From contig NZ_JAAIMY010000001.1 of NCBI RefSeq assembly GCF_013300825.1, positions 124,001 to 188,000 of the forward strand: a stretch of DNA of 64,000 nt. Direction: 5' to 3'. Shown piece by piece: positions 40,978 through 48,634 of the stretch. The notes beneath the pieces were generated by a model. The model did not search any database. It worked only from the letters and a program-made list of their open reading frames with translations, and had not been told where the DNA came from. Source of the stretch: Blautia wexlerae. Its GTDB lineage: Bacteria; Bacillota; Clostridia; Lachnospirales; Lachnospiraceae. Every line of letters starts with the position of its first letter. Positions within the stretch are counted from its first letter, which is position 1. A program made the position numbers and the translations under genes.

Positions 40978-43560
40978 ATGAATAAACAATGGATGGCACT
41001 GCTTCTCAGTGCAGGAATGGCAGTTACTACATGTCCTGTACCGGGAGCACAGGAGCCACCGGCAGAACAGATACATACAGAACAGGCCGAAGAAAGTTCT
41101 GCCGCAGTACACAGTGATGATTCTGACAGGGAGGGGACTGCTGCGGATGAGTTTCAGTCTGAAACAGAACCGTCCGGATCAGAAACAGAAACTGGCGCAT
41201 ATGAAGAAGAAACATCGGAAAATGAAAATAAGAAAGACAACGGAACCATGCTGGATATACAGACCATGTGTTCTTATATTCAGAAAGCTGCAGAAGCAGA
41301 GGAAATAGATCTGGATTCAGAGATGATCGCAGATTTCTGTCTTGCCAGTGACACTTACGACAGTCTGACAGAGGATGAGCAGGCAGCGGTGAATTCCGGG
41401 ATCAGAGAGGCACTGGAAACTGTCCGGAACCGTATTGCAGCTCAGATTTCTTCTGTCAATGGAGTAACAGTAACAGGGAATCCCTGGTATGTGCAGCTTC
41501 ATGTACAGGAGAGTTCTGATGGACAGCAGACAATGCAGCAGCTGTCAGAAACTTATCCGGGTACTCTGCCGCAGCTTCTTTATGACATAGAGATTTCCTA
41601 TACAGATATCCGTACAGGAGAAGCATATCAACCCATGACAATGATCTCGCTGGCCTTTCCTGTACCGGAAGGGTATGAGAGCCTGACAAAACCGAGAATC
41701 CTCAGATCTGCGGAAGATTCTTTTATGGAACTGACCCCACAGATGCAGGAAGACGGAACTTTCTATCTGGACAGTGCCAGAACTTTAACGCATCTGATCG
41801 TGGCAGATTTTCCGGCAGGTCTGCAGGGAATCTCTCTTAACAGCAGCTCCATAAAGATCAACCGTGGTCAGAAACATACCCTTAAAGTAGTTCCAATACC
41901 GGAATCCGTTACGGAAAATTACAATGTTACCTGGAAGAGCAGTAATACTTCTATTGCAAAGGTAAGCAAAAAAGGAGTTGTCACAGCAGTAAAGAATGGC
42001 AAAGCTACGATCACAGCGACAGTAGCAGAGCATCCGGAGATGACAGCGACCTGTAAGGTAACTGTTATGCAGGGGGCGAATACCCTGAAGAAATCTGTCA
42101 GTCAGGTCATGGTTGAGACCAGTGCCTATATGCGTGCCACAGATACCAATCCTTCGGTAGGAAGTGAATGGTATGTGCTGGGGCTGGCAAGGGGTGGACT
42201 GAGTCTGAAGGAGAAATATTTCTCTACTTATTATAATCATACAGCAAATTATATTGAGGAAAAGAAAGGAATTCTGACCAATACTTCCAAATATACGGAG
42301 TATTCCAAGAGGGTTCTTGTACTGACTGCAGAAGGGAAGGATGCCCGTAATGTAGGCGGTTACAATCTTTTTAAATACATTTCTGATCTTAGTCTGGTAA
42401 AGGAGCAGGGATTAAATGGTCCTATCTGGGCACTTCTGGCAGTGAACTGTCATCCGGAATATTCTTTTCCTGATAATCCGTCTGCCAAAGAACAGAACTC
42501 AGAAGCTGCACTGGTAAATTTCCTGCTGCAGAGTGAGCTGTCCGGGGGTGGATGGGCTTTGATGGGAAGTAATGCGGATTCGGATGTTACAGGAATGACC
42601 TTGCAGGCTTTGGCACCATACTACCATAAAGCAGGATATGAAAATGTGACTGCTGCCATTGACCGTGGACTTGCCCGGCTGTCTGAAATGCAGAACGACA
42701 GTGGTGGTTATTCTACCATGGGAGTCGAAACAGAGGAATCCTGTGCACAGGTCATTACTGCTTTGTGCAGTCTGGGCATTGATCCGGAAACAGATTCCCG
42801 TTTTATAAAGGGCGGACACTGGACAATAGAGAATCTCATTACTTATCATATTGCAGGAAGTGGATTCATGCATGTAAAAGCAGGCGCCGGAAATAATGGC
42901 GGTGCTGCTGCAGGTACATTGGATGGTATGGCTACAGAACAGGGGTATTATGCACTGGTGGCTTATCAGCGTCTGAAAGACGGAAAAACAGGTCTTTATG
43001 ATATGTCAGATGTAAGTATCAGTAAAGGGGGAAAGGGTGACGGAACCGGCACTGGTTTAAAGGAGCCGACTCCTATTCCAACTCCAACCTCTGCTCCTGC
43101 AGCAGACCCATCGGGAAGCAGCGGTAATATAAATACGAAAAAGCCCGGTGGTTCCGGTAAATCTCTGGGCGGCAAGTCATCAGGCAAAGGAAGTTCAGGC
43201 AATGCAGGAGATTCAGGAAAGAGTGCTTCTGGTAACTCTTCGGATAAGAACTCTAAAAGCAGTTCCAAAAACAGTAAATCAAAGAACAGCAAGTCAAAGA
43301 ATGGTAAAAATTCCGTAGGATGGGATTTTGAGGCAGAGCCTTATGTGGAATCAGAGGAAACCTCTCTGGCGGATGACCATGCAGATGGCAGCATAGAGTC
43401 AGCAGAGGATACCGGATCCGGTGTTCTGACTTCTGATAAGAAAGAATATGGTATGATCTTTGGATTTGCAGCAGCTGGTGCTCTGGCAGGAGGTCTGGCA
43501 GGAAGCGGCATTAAAGCAGGAGTGAAAGCTCTTATACGTAAGCGGAGGAAGAAGAAATGA
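40978..43560 (+). CDS. Membrane-anchored alpha/alpha-barrel protein with Ig-like domain (intrinsic-factor-like N-domain)
   Basis: An 860-residue protein. Signal peptide residues 1-24; acidic low-complexity part 25-90; a BIG2 Ig-like domain at about 283-365 (SLNSSSIKINRGQKHTLKVV, TWKSSNTSIAKVSKKG). Then comes an alpha/alpha-barrel region at about 370-680 with squalene/prenyltransferase-type repeats (SDVTGMTLQALAPYYHKAGY, ESCAQVITALCSLGIDPETD). A Ser/Gly/Lys-rich linker (690-780) and a C-terminal helix with RKRRKKK anchor it in the membrane. Repeats of this kind build the N-terminal domain of transcobalamin and intrinsic factor. GGAGG precedes the start. It overlaps the DUF4430 lipoprotein gene by four bases, so the two are made together. 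Confidence 0.85.
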   Translation: MNKQWMALLLSAGMAVTTCPVPGAQEPPAEQIHTEQAEESSAAVHSDDSDREGTAADEFQSETEPSGSETETGAYEEETSENENKKDNGTMLDIQTMCSYIQKAAEAEEIDLDSEMIADFCLASDTYDSLTEDEQAAVNSGIREALETVRNRIAAQISSVNGVTVTGNPWYVQLHVQESSDGQQTMQQLSETYPGTLPQLLYDIEISYTDIRTGEAYQPMTMISLAFPVPEGYESLTKPRILRSAEDSFMELTPQMQEDGTFYLDSARTLTHLIVADFPAGLQGISLNSSSIKINRGQKHTLKVVPIPESVTENYNVTWKSSNTSIAKVSKKGVVTAVKNGKATITATVAEHPEMTATCKVTVMQGANTLKKSVSQVMVETSAYMRATDTNPSVGSEWYVLGLARGGLSLKEKYFSTYYNHTANYIEEKKGILTNTSKYTEYSKRVLVLTAEGKDARNVGGYNLFKYISDLSLVKEQGLNGPIWALLAVNCHPEYSFPDNPSAKEQNSEAALVNFLLQSELSGGGWALMGSNADSDVTGMTLQALAPYYHKAGYENVTAAIDRGLARLSEMQNDSGGYSTMGVETEESCAQVITALCSLGIDPETDSRFIKGGHWTIENLITYHIAGSGFMHVKAGAGNNGGAAAGTLDGMATEQGYYALVAYQRLKDGKTGLYDMSDVSISKGGKGDGTGTGLKEPTPIPTPTSAPAADPSGSSGNINTKKPGGSGKSLGGKSSGKGSSGNAGDSGKSASGNSSDKNSKSSSKNSKSKNSKSKNGKNSVGWDFEAEPYVESEETSLADDHADGSIESAEDTGSGVLTSDKKEYGMIFGFAAAGALAGGLAGSGIKAGVKALIRKRRKKK

Positions 43561-44828
43561 GCAGAAAGAAAAAGGGACTTGCTCTGTGGCTTGCATTGTT
43601 TCTGGGAGTAAGTTCCCTCACAGGCTGCGGCAGCGGAAATGACAATATGACACAGCTTTCCCAAAAGGGAGCAGAAATCATGAACAGTTCCGATGAGGAA
43701 CAGGATGCAGATGTAGAACCACTAAAAACAAAGACGCAGCTTCCGGAGGATGGGATTATCACCCAGGCGCAGATGGAGACCATTGCGGGAAAAGATGAGA
43801 AGTTTTATTTTGTGGGAAAAACAGACAGTGGTATTGGATATAAATGGACCTACAATGGAAGCCAGATTCAGAATCCTGTAGAACAGAAGCTTCTGGTACA
43901 GTGTACAGAGGACGGGACAGAAGAAATAAAGAAAGCTGCCAATAATGCACCGTATGCACTGAAGGTTACACTGGAGAAGATGAACCTGGCTGCTCCGGCA
44001 AAACTGACCCTTAATCTGAAAGAAGAATGGAACGCAGATAAAGTTCTCTATTGTCTGGAAGAGAATGGAAAGATTTATCAGTTGGATACTGCGAAGATCT
44101 CTACCAGGGAAAGTGGCAAAAAGAAAGTAAAACGGACAACCCTTACTTTTAATGTAACAAAAACGGGCGGAGATTTTTATCTGATCGGAGGCTCCACCAC
44201 AGGAGAAGCTGCAGACGACCAGGCGGATGATGAAACCAAAGATAATACCAAAGATAATGCAAAAGGAGAAGATACACAGTCAAAAGACAATAAATCTACC
44301 GGTAGTTCCTCAGACCAGGCAGATACAGATAGAAACCCGACCTCCGGGCAGGATGGTTCTTCTGCAGACAACAGTTCCGGGGACACATCAGGCAGCGGAG
44401 ACAGTTCGGATGAAGATACAGCAATGACCTGTACCTTCTCTATCGAATGTTCTACGATCCTGAATAACTGGAATGACCTGAAGGAGTCCAAAGCAGAGTT
44501 TGTCCCTGCAGACGGATGGATCCTGTATCCTTCTGAAGTGGAATTCTATGAAGGCGAAACTGTATTTGATGTACTGAAACGTGTGTGCAATGAGGCTGGA
44601 ATCCAGATGGAATCGGAATGGACTCCTATGTATAACAGTTATTATGTTTCAGGTATCAACAATCTGTATGAATTTGACTGTGGCAAGGACTCCGGATGGA
44701 TGTACTGTGTTAATGGCTGGTATCCGAATTATGGATGCTCCAAGTATACGCTGGAAGACGGGGATACCGTAGAATGGCGTTATACCTGTAATCTTGGCAG
44801 GGATGTGGGGGATCAGTATTATGACTGA
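43557..44828 (+). CDS. DUF4430 lipoprotein (transcobalamin C-terminal-like domain)
   Basis: A 423-residue lipoprotein: signal ending in the lipobox LTGC at about residue 22. A middle beta domain is followed by a long acidic Asp/Ser/Lys linker (about 220-290) and a C-terminal DUF4430 domain from about 292: CTFSIECSTILNNWNDLKES, then EVEFYEGETVFDVLKRVC, YVSGINNLYEFDCGKDSGWM and CVNGWYPNYGCSKYTLEDGD. The gene is coupled by ATGA to the barrel protein, and its stop overlaps the start of ecfT. The order barrel protein, DUF4430 lipoprotein, ECF transporter suggests a two-chain binding device feeding the importer. Confidence 0.88.
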   Translation: MSRKKKGLALWLALFLGVSSLTGCGSGNDNMTQLSQKGAEIMNSSDEEQDADVEPLKTKTQLPEDGIITQAQMETIAGKDEKFYFVGKTDSGIGYKWTYNGSQIQNPVEQKLLVQCTEDGTEEIKKAANNAPYALKVTLEKMNLAAPAKLTLNLKEEWNADKVLYCLEENGKIYQLDTAKISTRESGKKKVKRTTLTFNVTKTGGDFYLIGGSTTGEAADDQADDETKDNTKDNAKGEDTQSKDNKSTGSSSDQADTDRNPTSGQDGSSADNSSGDTSGSGDSSDEDTAMTCTFSIECSTILNNWNDLKESKAEFVPADGWILYPSEVEFYEGETVFDVLKRVCNEAGIQMESEWTPMYNSYYVSGINNLYEFDCGKDSGWMYCVNGWYPNYGCSKYTLEDGDTVEWRYTCNLGRDVGDQYYD

Positions 44829-45825
44829 TGCCTTCTCCAGATGCCATCCCATTTTGAATTTCTTTTATTTTGCCGTGGTGCTGGGGTTTACCATGTTTAT
44901 CCAGCATCCGGTTTATCTGGCAGTGTCTTTTGTGGCTGCTACTGCATATTCCATGTGGCTGAACGGAGTGGGAAAGGTCCTGAAGATCAACTTTCTCCTG
45001 ACAATTCCAAGTCTTTTGATCGTCGCACTGCTGAATCCGATGTTTAACCATTATGGAGTGACACCGCTGCTTTATATCGAGAGCAGTGGAAACTGGGTTA
45101 CACTGGAAGCATTGGTATATGGAATTGTTCTGGGATGTGTGCTCTTTATCATGATCCTGTGGTTCTCCTGTTATAACCAGATCATGACCAGTGACAAATT
45201 TATCTACCTTTTCGGCAGGATCATTCCGGCAATGTCCCTGATGCTGTCCATGGCACTTCGGTTTGTACCGCATTTTATCGCACAGCTGAAAGTGATCCGC
45301 AATGGACAGAAGTGTGTGGGAATGGATGTAAGCAATGGGAAATGGTTTAAGAAAGTCAGGTATGCCTTAAATATGGTATCAATTCTTGTGACATGGGCGC
45401 TGGAAAATGCCATTGAGACAGCAGATTCTATGAAAAGCAGAGGATATGGACTGAAAGGCCGGACTGCTTTTTCTATTTATCGTTTCAATCGGAGAGATAA
45501 GATTTTGGGCGGGATGCTGGCAGTGCTTTTTGTGGTTTCCGGATACGGATGTTATCATGGCGCTGCTTTTTCCCAATATAATCCAAGAATCCTTCTGGCA
45601 GGGTTTACTATTTTCGGACGTGTCCCGAGGCAGTCCTGCAGTCCGGTACTTGCGGTCATTACGTTTATCAGTTTTGGGATTTTCTGTTTTCTGCCGCTGA
45701 TGCTGGATCTCAGCGAGGAATACGCTATGAAAAAGAGCCGCAGTCATGTACACAGTGAGATGACGGTAACCTACAGACAGATTTATGAAGAACTTGCAAA
45801 TGAAATGGAAGGAGAGCACAAATGA
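44821..45825 (+). CDS. ecfT: ECF transporter transmembrane component EcfT
   Basis: The start is set at 44821, overlapping the upstream stop by eight bases, with GTGGGGG before it; an in-frame start at 44794 lies within the previous gene. The 334-residue protein begins with the family pattern FSRCHPILNFFYF. It has about five helices and the coupling-helix motifs MALRFVPHFIAQL and ENAIETADSMKSRGYG, where EcfT proteins carry their short Arg-containing ATPase-docking motifs. It is the scaffold that joins the two ATPase domains to the substrate-specific S protein. A C-terminal cytoplasmic tail ends in YEELANEMEGEHK. Confidence 0.92.
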   Translation: MTDAFSRCHPILNFFYFAVVLGFTMFIQHPVYLAVSFVAATAYSMWLNGVGKVLKINFLLTIPSLLIVALLNPMFNHYGVTPLLYIESSGNWVTLEALVYGIVLGCVLFIMILWFSCYNQIMTSDKFIYLFGRIIPAMSLMLSMALRFVPHFIAQLKVIRNGQKCVGMDVSNGKWFKKVRYALNMVSILVTWALENAIETADSMKSRGYGLKGRTAFSIYRFNRRDKILGGMLAVLFVVSGYGCYHGAAFSQYNPRILLAGFTIFGRVPRQSCSPVLAVITFISFGIFCFLPLMLDLSEEYAMKKSRSHVHSEMTVTYRQIYEELANEMEGEHK

Positions 45826-47732
45826 AGATAATAGAAGTGAAGAATTTTTCCTTCCGTTATGCAAATGGGGACAGGGATTCTCTGGAAAATGTAACGCTGG
45901 ATGTAGAGGAAGGAACCTTTAATGTACTATGTGGTAAGAGCGGCTGCGGCAAGAGCACACTGCTGCGGCAGCTAAAATCAGATCTGGCCCCTTATGGCAG
46001 CAAATCTGGACGGATCTGCTATTATGGTCAGAATCTGACTGAGATTGATCACAGACAGCAGAGTCAGGAGATCGGATATGTATTACAGAATCCGGAGAAC
46101 CAGATTGTAACAGATAAAGTCTGGCATGAACTGGCTTTTGGACTGGAGAGTCTGGGATACGATACGCCGTCTATCCGTCTCAGGGTAGCAGAGATGGCAA
46201 GTTATTTCGGCATCCATCAGTGGTTTTATAAAAATGTGTCGGAACTTTCCGGAGGGCAGAAACAGTTATTGAATCTGGCAGCGATTATGGCCATGCATCC
46301 AAAACTTCTGATTCTGGATGAACCTACGTCTCAGCTGGATCCGATTGCTGCCTCTGACTTTCTGGAAACTGTGCGGAAGATCAACAGGGATATTGGTACA
46401 ACTGTAATCCTTACAGAGCATCGTCTGCAGGATGTGATTCCCTGGGCAGACAAAGTATATGTAATGGATAAGGGCAGTCTGCTCACACAGGGAACTCCAC
46501 GGGAAATCGGAGAATTTCTGAAAAAGGAACATCATGGAATGTTTTTGTCCATGCCGGTTCCCATGCAGATCTATGCGGAAGTAGAAAGTGATCTGCCGTG
46601 CCCGCTGACAGTCCGTGAGGGCAGAAACTGGATTACACAGGTGATGCAGAAAGCACGACATGACAAACTGGAACAAGTGTGCCATGACCGGGAACAACTG
46701 TTGAATGAGAGTTATCATGACGAAATGAATGTCGAAAAACATGACAGAGCTTTCGAAAAAAATAATGAATTCGAATCTACAAAAACGGATGATTTTACAC
46801 AGAATAGCTCAACAGATATAAATATAGACACAAATGAGGTCAACTCAAAAAGCAACAGTAAATTACATAAAACATTAAATACTCTTAGAAGTAAGATACC
46901 TCATATGTCGAAAGAATTTGAAACTCCTGCAATTCAGGTAAAAGATGTATGGTTTCGGTATGAAAAGGATGGCAGAGATGTGGTGCAGGATCTGAATCTG
47001 GAGGTGAAGCAGGGAGAATTCTATGCATTGGTTGGCGGAAACGGAACAGGAAAGAGCACAACGTTATCCCTGATCAGTCGTGTCCGGGCTCCGTATCGCG
47101 GAAAAATCCTGTTAAATGGCGTTGATATCCGCAGGTATACAGATACTCAGCTCTACAGAGGCTATCTGGGTGTCCTGCCGCAGAATCCCCAGAGTATGTT
47201 TATCCGAAAGACAGTCCGGGAAGATCTGTATTCCATCATCGGCGGGGCAAAAGAGAAGAAATCTCCGGAATATACAGCTTCTATGAAGAAGGCAGAAGCC
47301 ATCGAAGGGATCGTAAGCCTGACCAGACTGGAAGGGCTGCTGGATCGTCATCCTTATGATCTAAGCGGAGGAGAACAGCAGCGTCTGGCACTGGCAAAAG
47401 TACTTCTTTTGCAGCCACGGCTTCTTTTGATGGATGAACCAACCAAGGGGCTGGATGCAGAGTATAAACAGGAACTGGGGGAAATCCTTAAGAAACTTCA
47501 GGAGCATGGCATCACGATCTTTATGATCTCCCATGATGTGGAATTTGTAGCAGAGTATGCAGACAGGGTTGGTCTGTTTTTCCAGGGAAATGTGGTGACC
47601 AGCAAACCGGCGGCAGAATTTTTTGCAGGAAACAGTTTCTACACTACTGCTGCAAACCGTATGGCGAGACATTACTTTCCTGATGCAGTTACCGGAAAGG
47701 AGGTGGCTGCGTGCTTGAAGGAAAGGCTTTAG
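45822..47732 (+). CDS. ECF transporter ATPase, two nucleotide-binding domains fused
   Basis: A 636-residue fusion. The first domain (1-270) has Walker A GKSGCGKST, signature LSGGQKQLLNLAAI and Walker B LLILDEPTSQLDP. The second (about 365-620) has Walker A GGNGTGKSTT, signature LSGGEQQRLALAKVLL and Walker B LLLMDEPTKGLD. Between them is an AT-rich, charged linker (about 285-360, rich in Asn, Asp, Ser, Thr). Usually ECF modules encode these as two genes; fused forms are known. It starts by an ATGA overlap with ecfT and ends 22 bases inside the S-component gene. Confidence 0.93.
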   Translation: MKIIEVKNFSFRYANGDRDSLENVTLDVEEGTFNVLCGKSGCGKSTLLRQLKSDLAPYGSKSGRICYYGQNLTEIDHRQQSQEIGYVLQNPENQIVTDKVWHELAFGLESLGYDTPSIRLRVAEMASYFGIHQWFYKNVSELSGGQKQLLNLAAIMAMHPKLLILDEPTSQLDPIAASDFLETVRKINRDIGTTVILTEHRLQDVIPWADKVYVMDKGSLLTQGTPREIGEFLKKEHHGMFLSMPVPMQIYAEVESDLPCPLTVREGRNWITQVMQKARHDKLEQVCHDREQLLNESYHDEMNVEKHDRAFEKNNEFESTKTDDFTQNSSTDINIDTNEVNSKSNSKLHKTLNTLRSKIPHMSKEFETPAIQVKDVWFRYEKDGRDVVQDLNLEVKQGEFYALVGGNGTGKSTTLSLISRVRAPYRGKILLNGVDIRRYTDTQLYRGYLGVLPQNPQSMFIRKTVREDLYSIIGGAKEKKSPEYTASMKKAEAIEGIVSLTRLEGLLDRHPYDLSGGEQQRLALAKVLLLQPRLLLMDEPTKGLDAEYKQELGEILKKLQEHGITIFMISHDVEFVAEYADRVGLFFQGNVVTSKPAAEFFAGNSFYTTAANRMARHYFPDAVTGKEVAACLKERL

Positions 47733-48634
47733 ACCAGTTTATGGATCGATTCTGGGGAGAAACCCGGAATGAACAGCTTTTAAAATCCGGAAAGTCCGTG
47801 GTGGAACAAAGTTCTCTGGCAGACACTTCCGAAGACGATCTGGAAGAATATGAGTTGAAAGAGGATGGCATCATTATTCAGCCTATACACAAAGGAAAGA
47901 TCGAGAAGCGTACCTGGATCGGACTGGTCATGTTTCTGGCATTTGTGCCACTGGTGCTTTTTATCCTGGTACATAAGTTTCATGGCAAACATGATGTTAT
48001 CATCAGCCTGTTAGTGCTTGCCTATTCCATGATTCCATTTTTTATGGTATTTGAGGGGCGGCATCCACAGGCAAGAGAGATTATGGTCATTGCTGTAATG
48101 GCCGCCCTTGGAGTGGCAGGCAGAAGCGCTTTCTTTATGATTGGAAGCTTTAAGCCTATCGCCGCTATCGTAATCCTTACCGGAGTATCCTTAGGCGGTG
48201 AGGCAGGATTCCTTTGCGCCTGTCTGATCATGATGATCTCAAATATGTTTTTCGGGCAGGGACCCTGGACTCCGTGGCAGATGTTCTCCTATGGAATGAT
48301 CGGATATCTGGCTGGAATTCTTTTTCAGAAAGGGATTCTCAAAGCCAGAAAGATTGATCTGTGTATCTACGGATTCCTGAGTGTGTTTCTGATCTTTGGA
48401 GGAATTATGAACCCGGCATCTATCCTGATGGCTTATGGACGGATCACTAAGAAAAGTCTGATCGCATTTTATATCTCGGGTGCACCGGTGGATCTGGTAC
48501 AGGCAACTTCTACAGTGATTTTCCTGTGGATCTTAAGCAGACCTCTGCTGGAGAAACTGGAAAGAGTAAAAAGAAAATACGGGCTGCTGCAGCGGCCCGA
48601 AAATAAGGAGGAAAATGAAAATGACAAAGAATAA
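47711..48634 (+). CDS. ECF transporter S component, predicted corrinoid-specific
   Basis: A GTG start at 47711 has AAAGGAGG before it and overlaps the ATPase gene by 22 bases. The 307-residue protein has an unusual cytoplasmic N-terminal extension of about 75 residues. About six helices follow, with S-component features REIMVIAVMAALGVAGRSAF, then GSFKPIAAIVILTGVSLGGE and PWTPWQMFSYGMIGYLAGIL. S proteins bind the vitamin or metal. I infer a corrinoid because the locus begins with a cobalamin riboswitch and carries transcobalamin-like domains; the membrane sequence alone does not prove this. Its stop overlaps the next gene. Confidence 0.85.
   Translation: MLEGKALDQFMDRFWGETRNEQLLKSGKSVVEQSSLADTSEDDLEEYELKEDGIIIQPIHKGKIEKRTWIGLVMFLAFVPLVLFILVHKFHGKHDVIISLLVLAYSMIPFFMVFEGRHPQAREIMVIAVMAALGVAGRSAFFMIGSFKPIAAIVILTGVSLGGEAGFLCACLIMMISNMFFGQGPWTPWQMFSYGMIGYLAGILFQKGILKARKIDLCIYGFLSVFLIFGGIMNPASILMAYGRITKKSLIAFYISGAPVDLVQATSTVIFLWILSRPLLEKLERVKRKYGLLQRPENKEENENDKE

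Noticed and set aside
41009-41308. Plus-strand ORF of 99 codons inside the barrel protein gene
   Set aside because: It is a shifted frame of the acidic low-complexity region; the main frame has the signal peptide and domains.
43240-43310. Low-complexity AGCAAGTCAAAGAAC-like repeats
   Set aside because: They encode a Ser/Lys/Asn-rich linker near the membrane anchor of the barrel protein; not a mobile or regulatory element.
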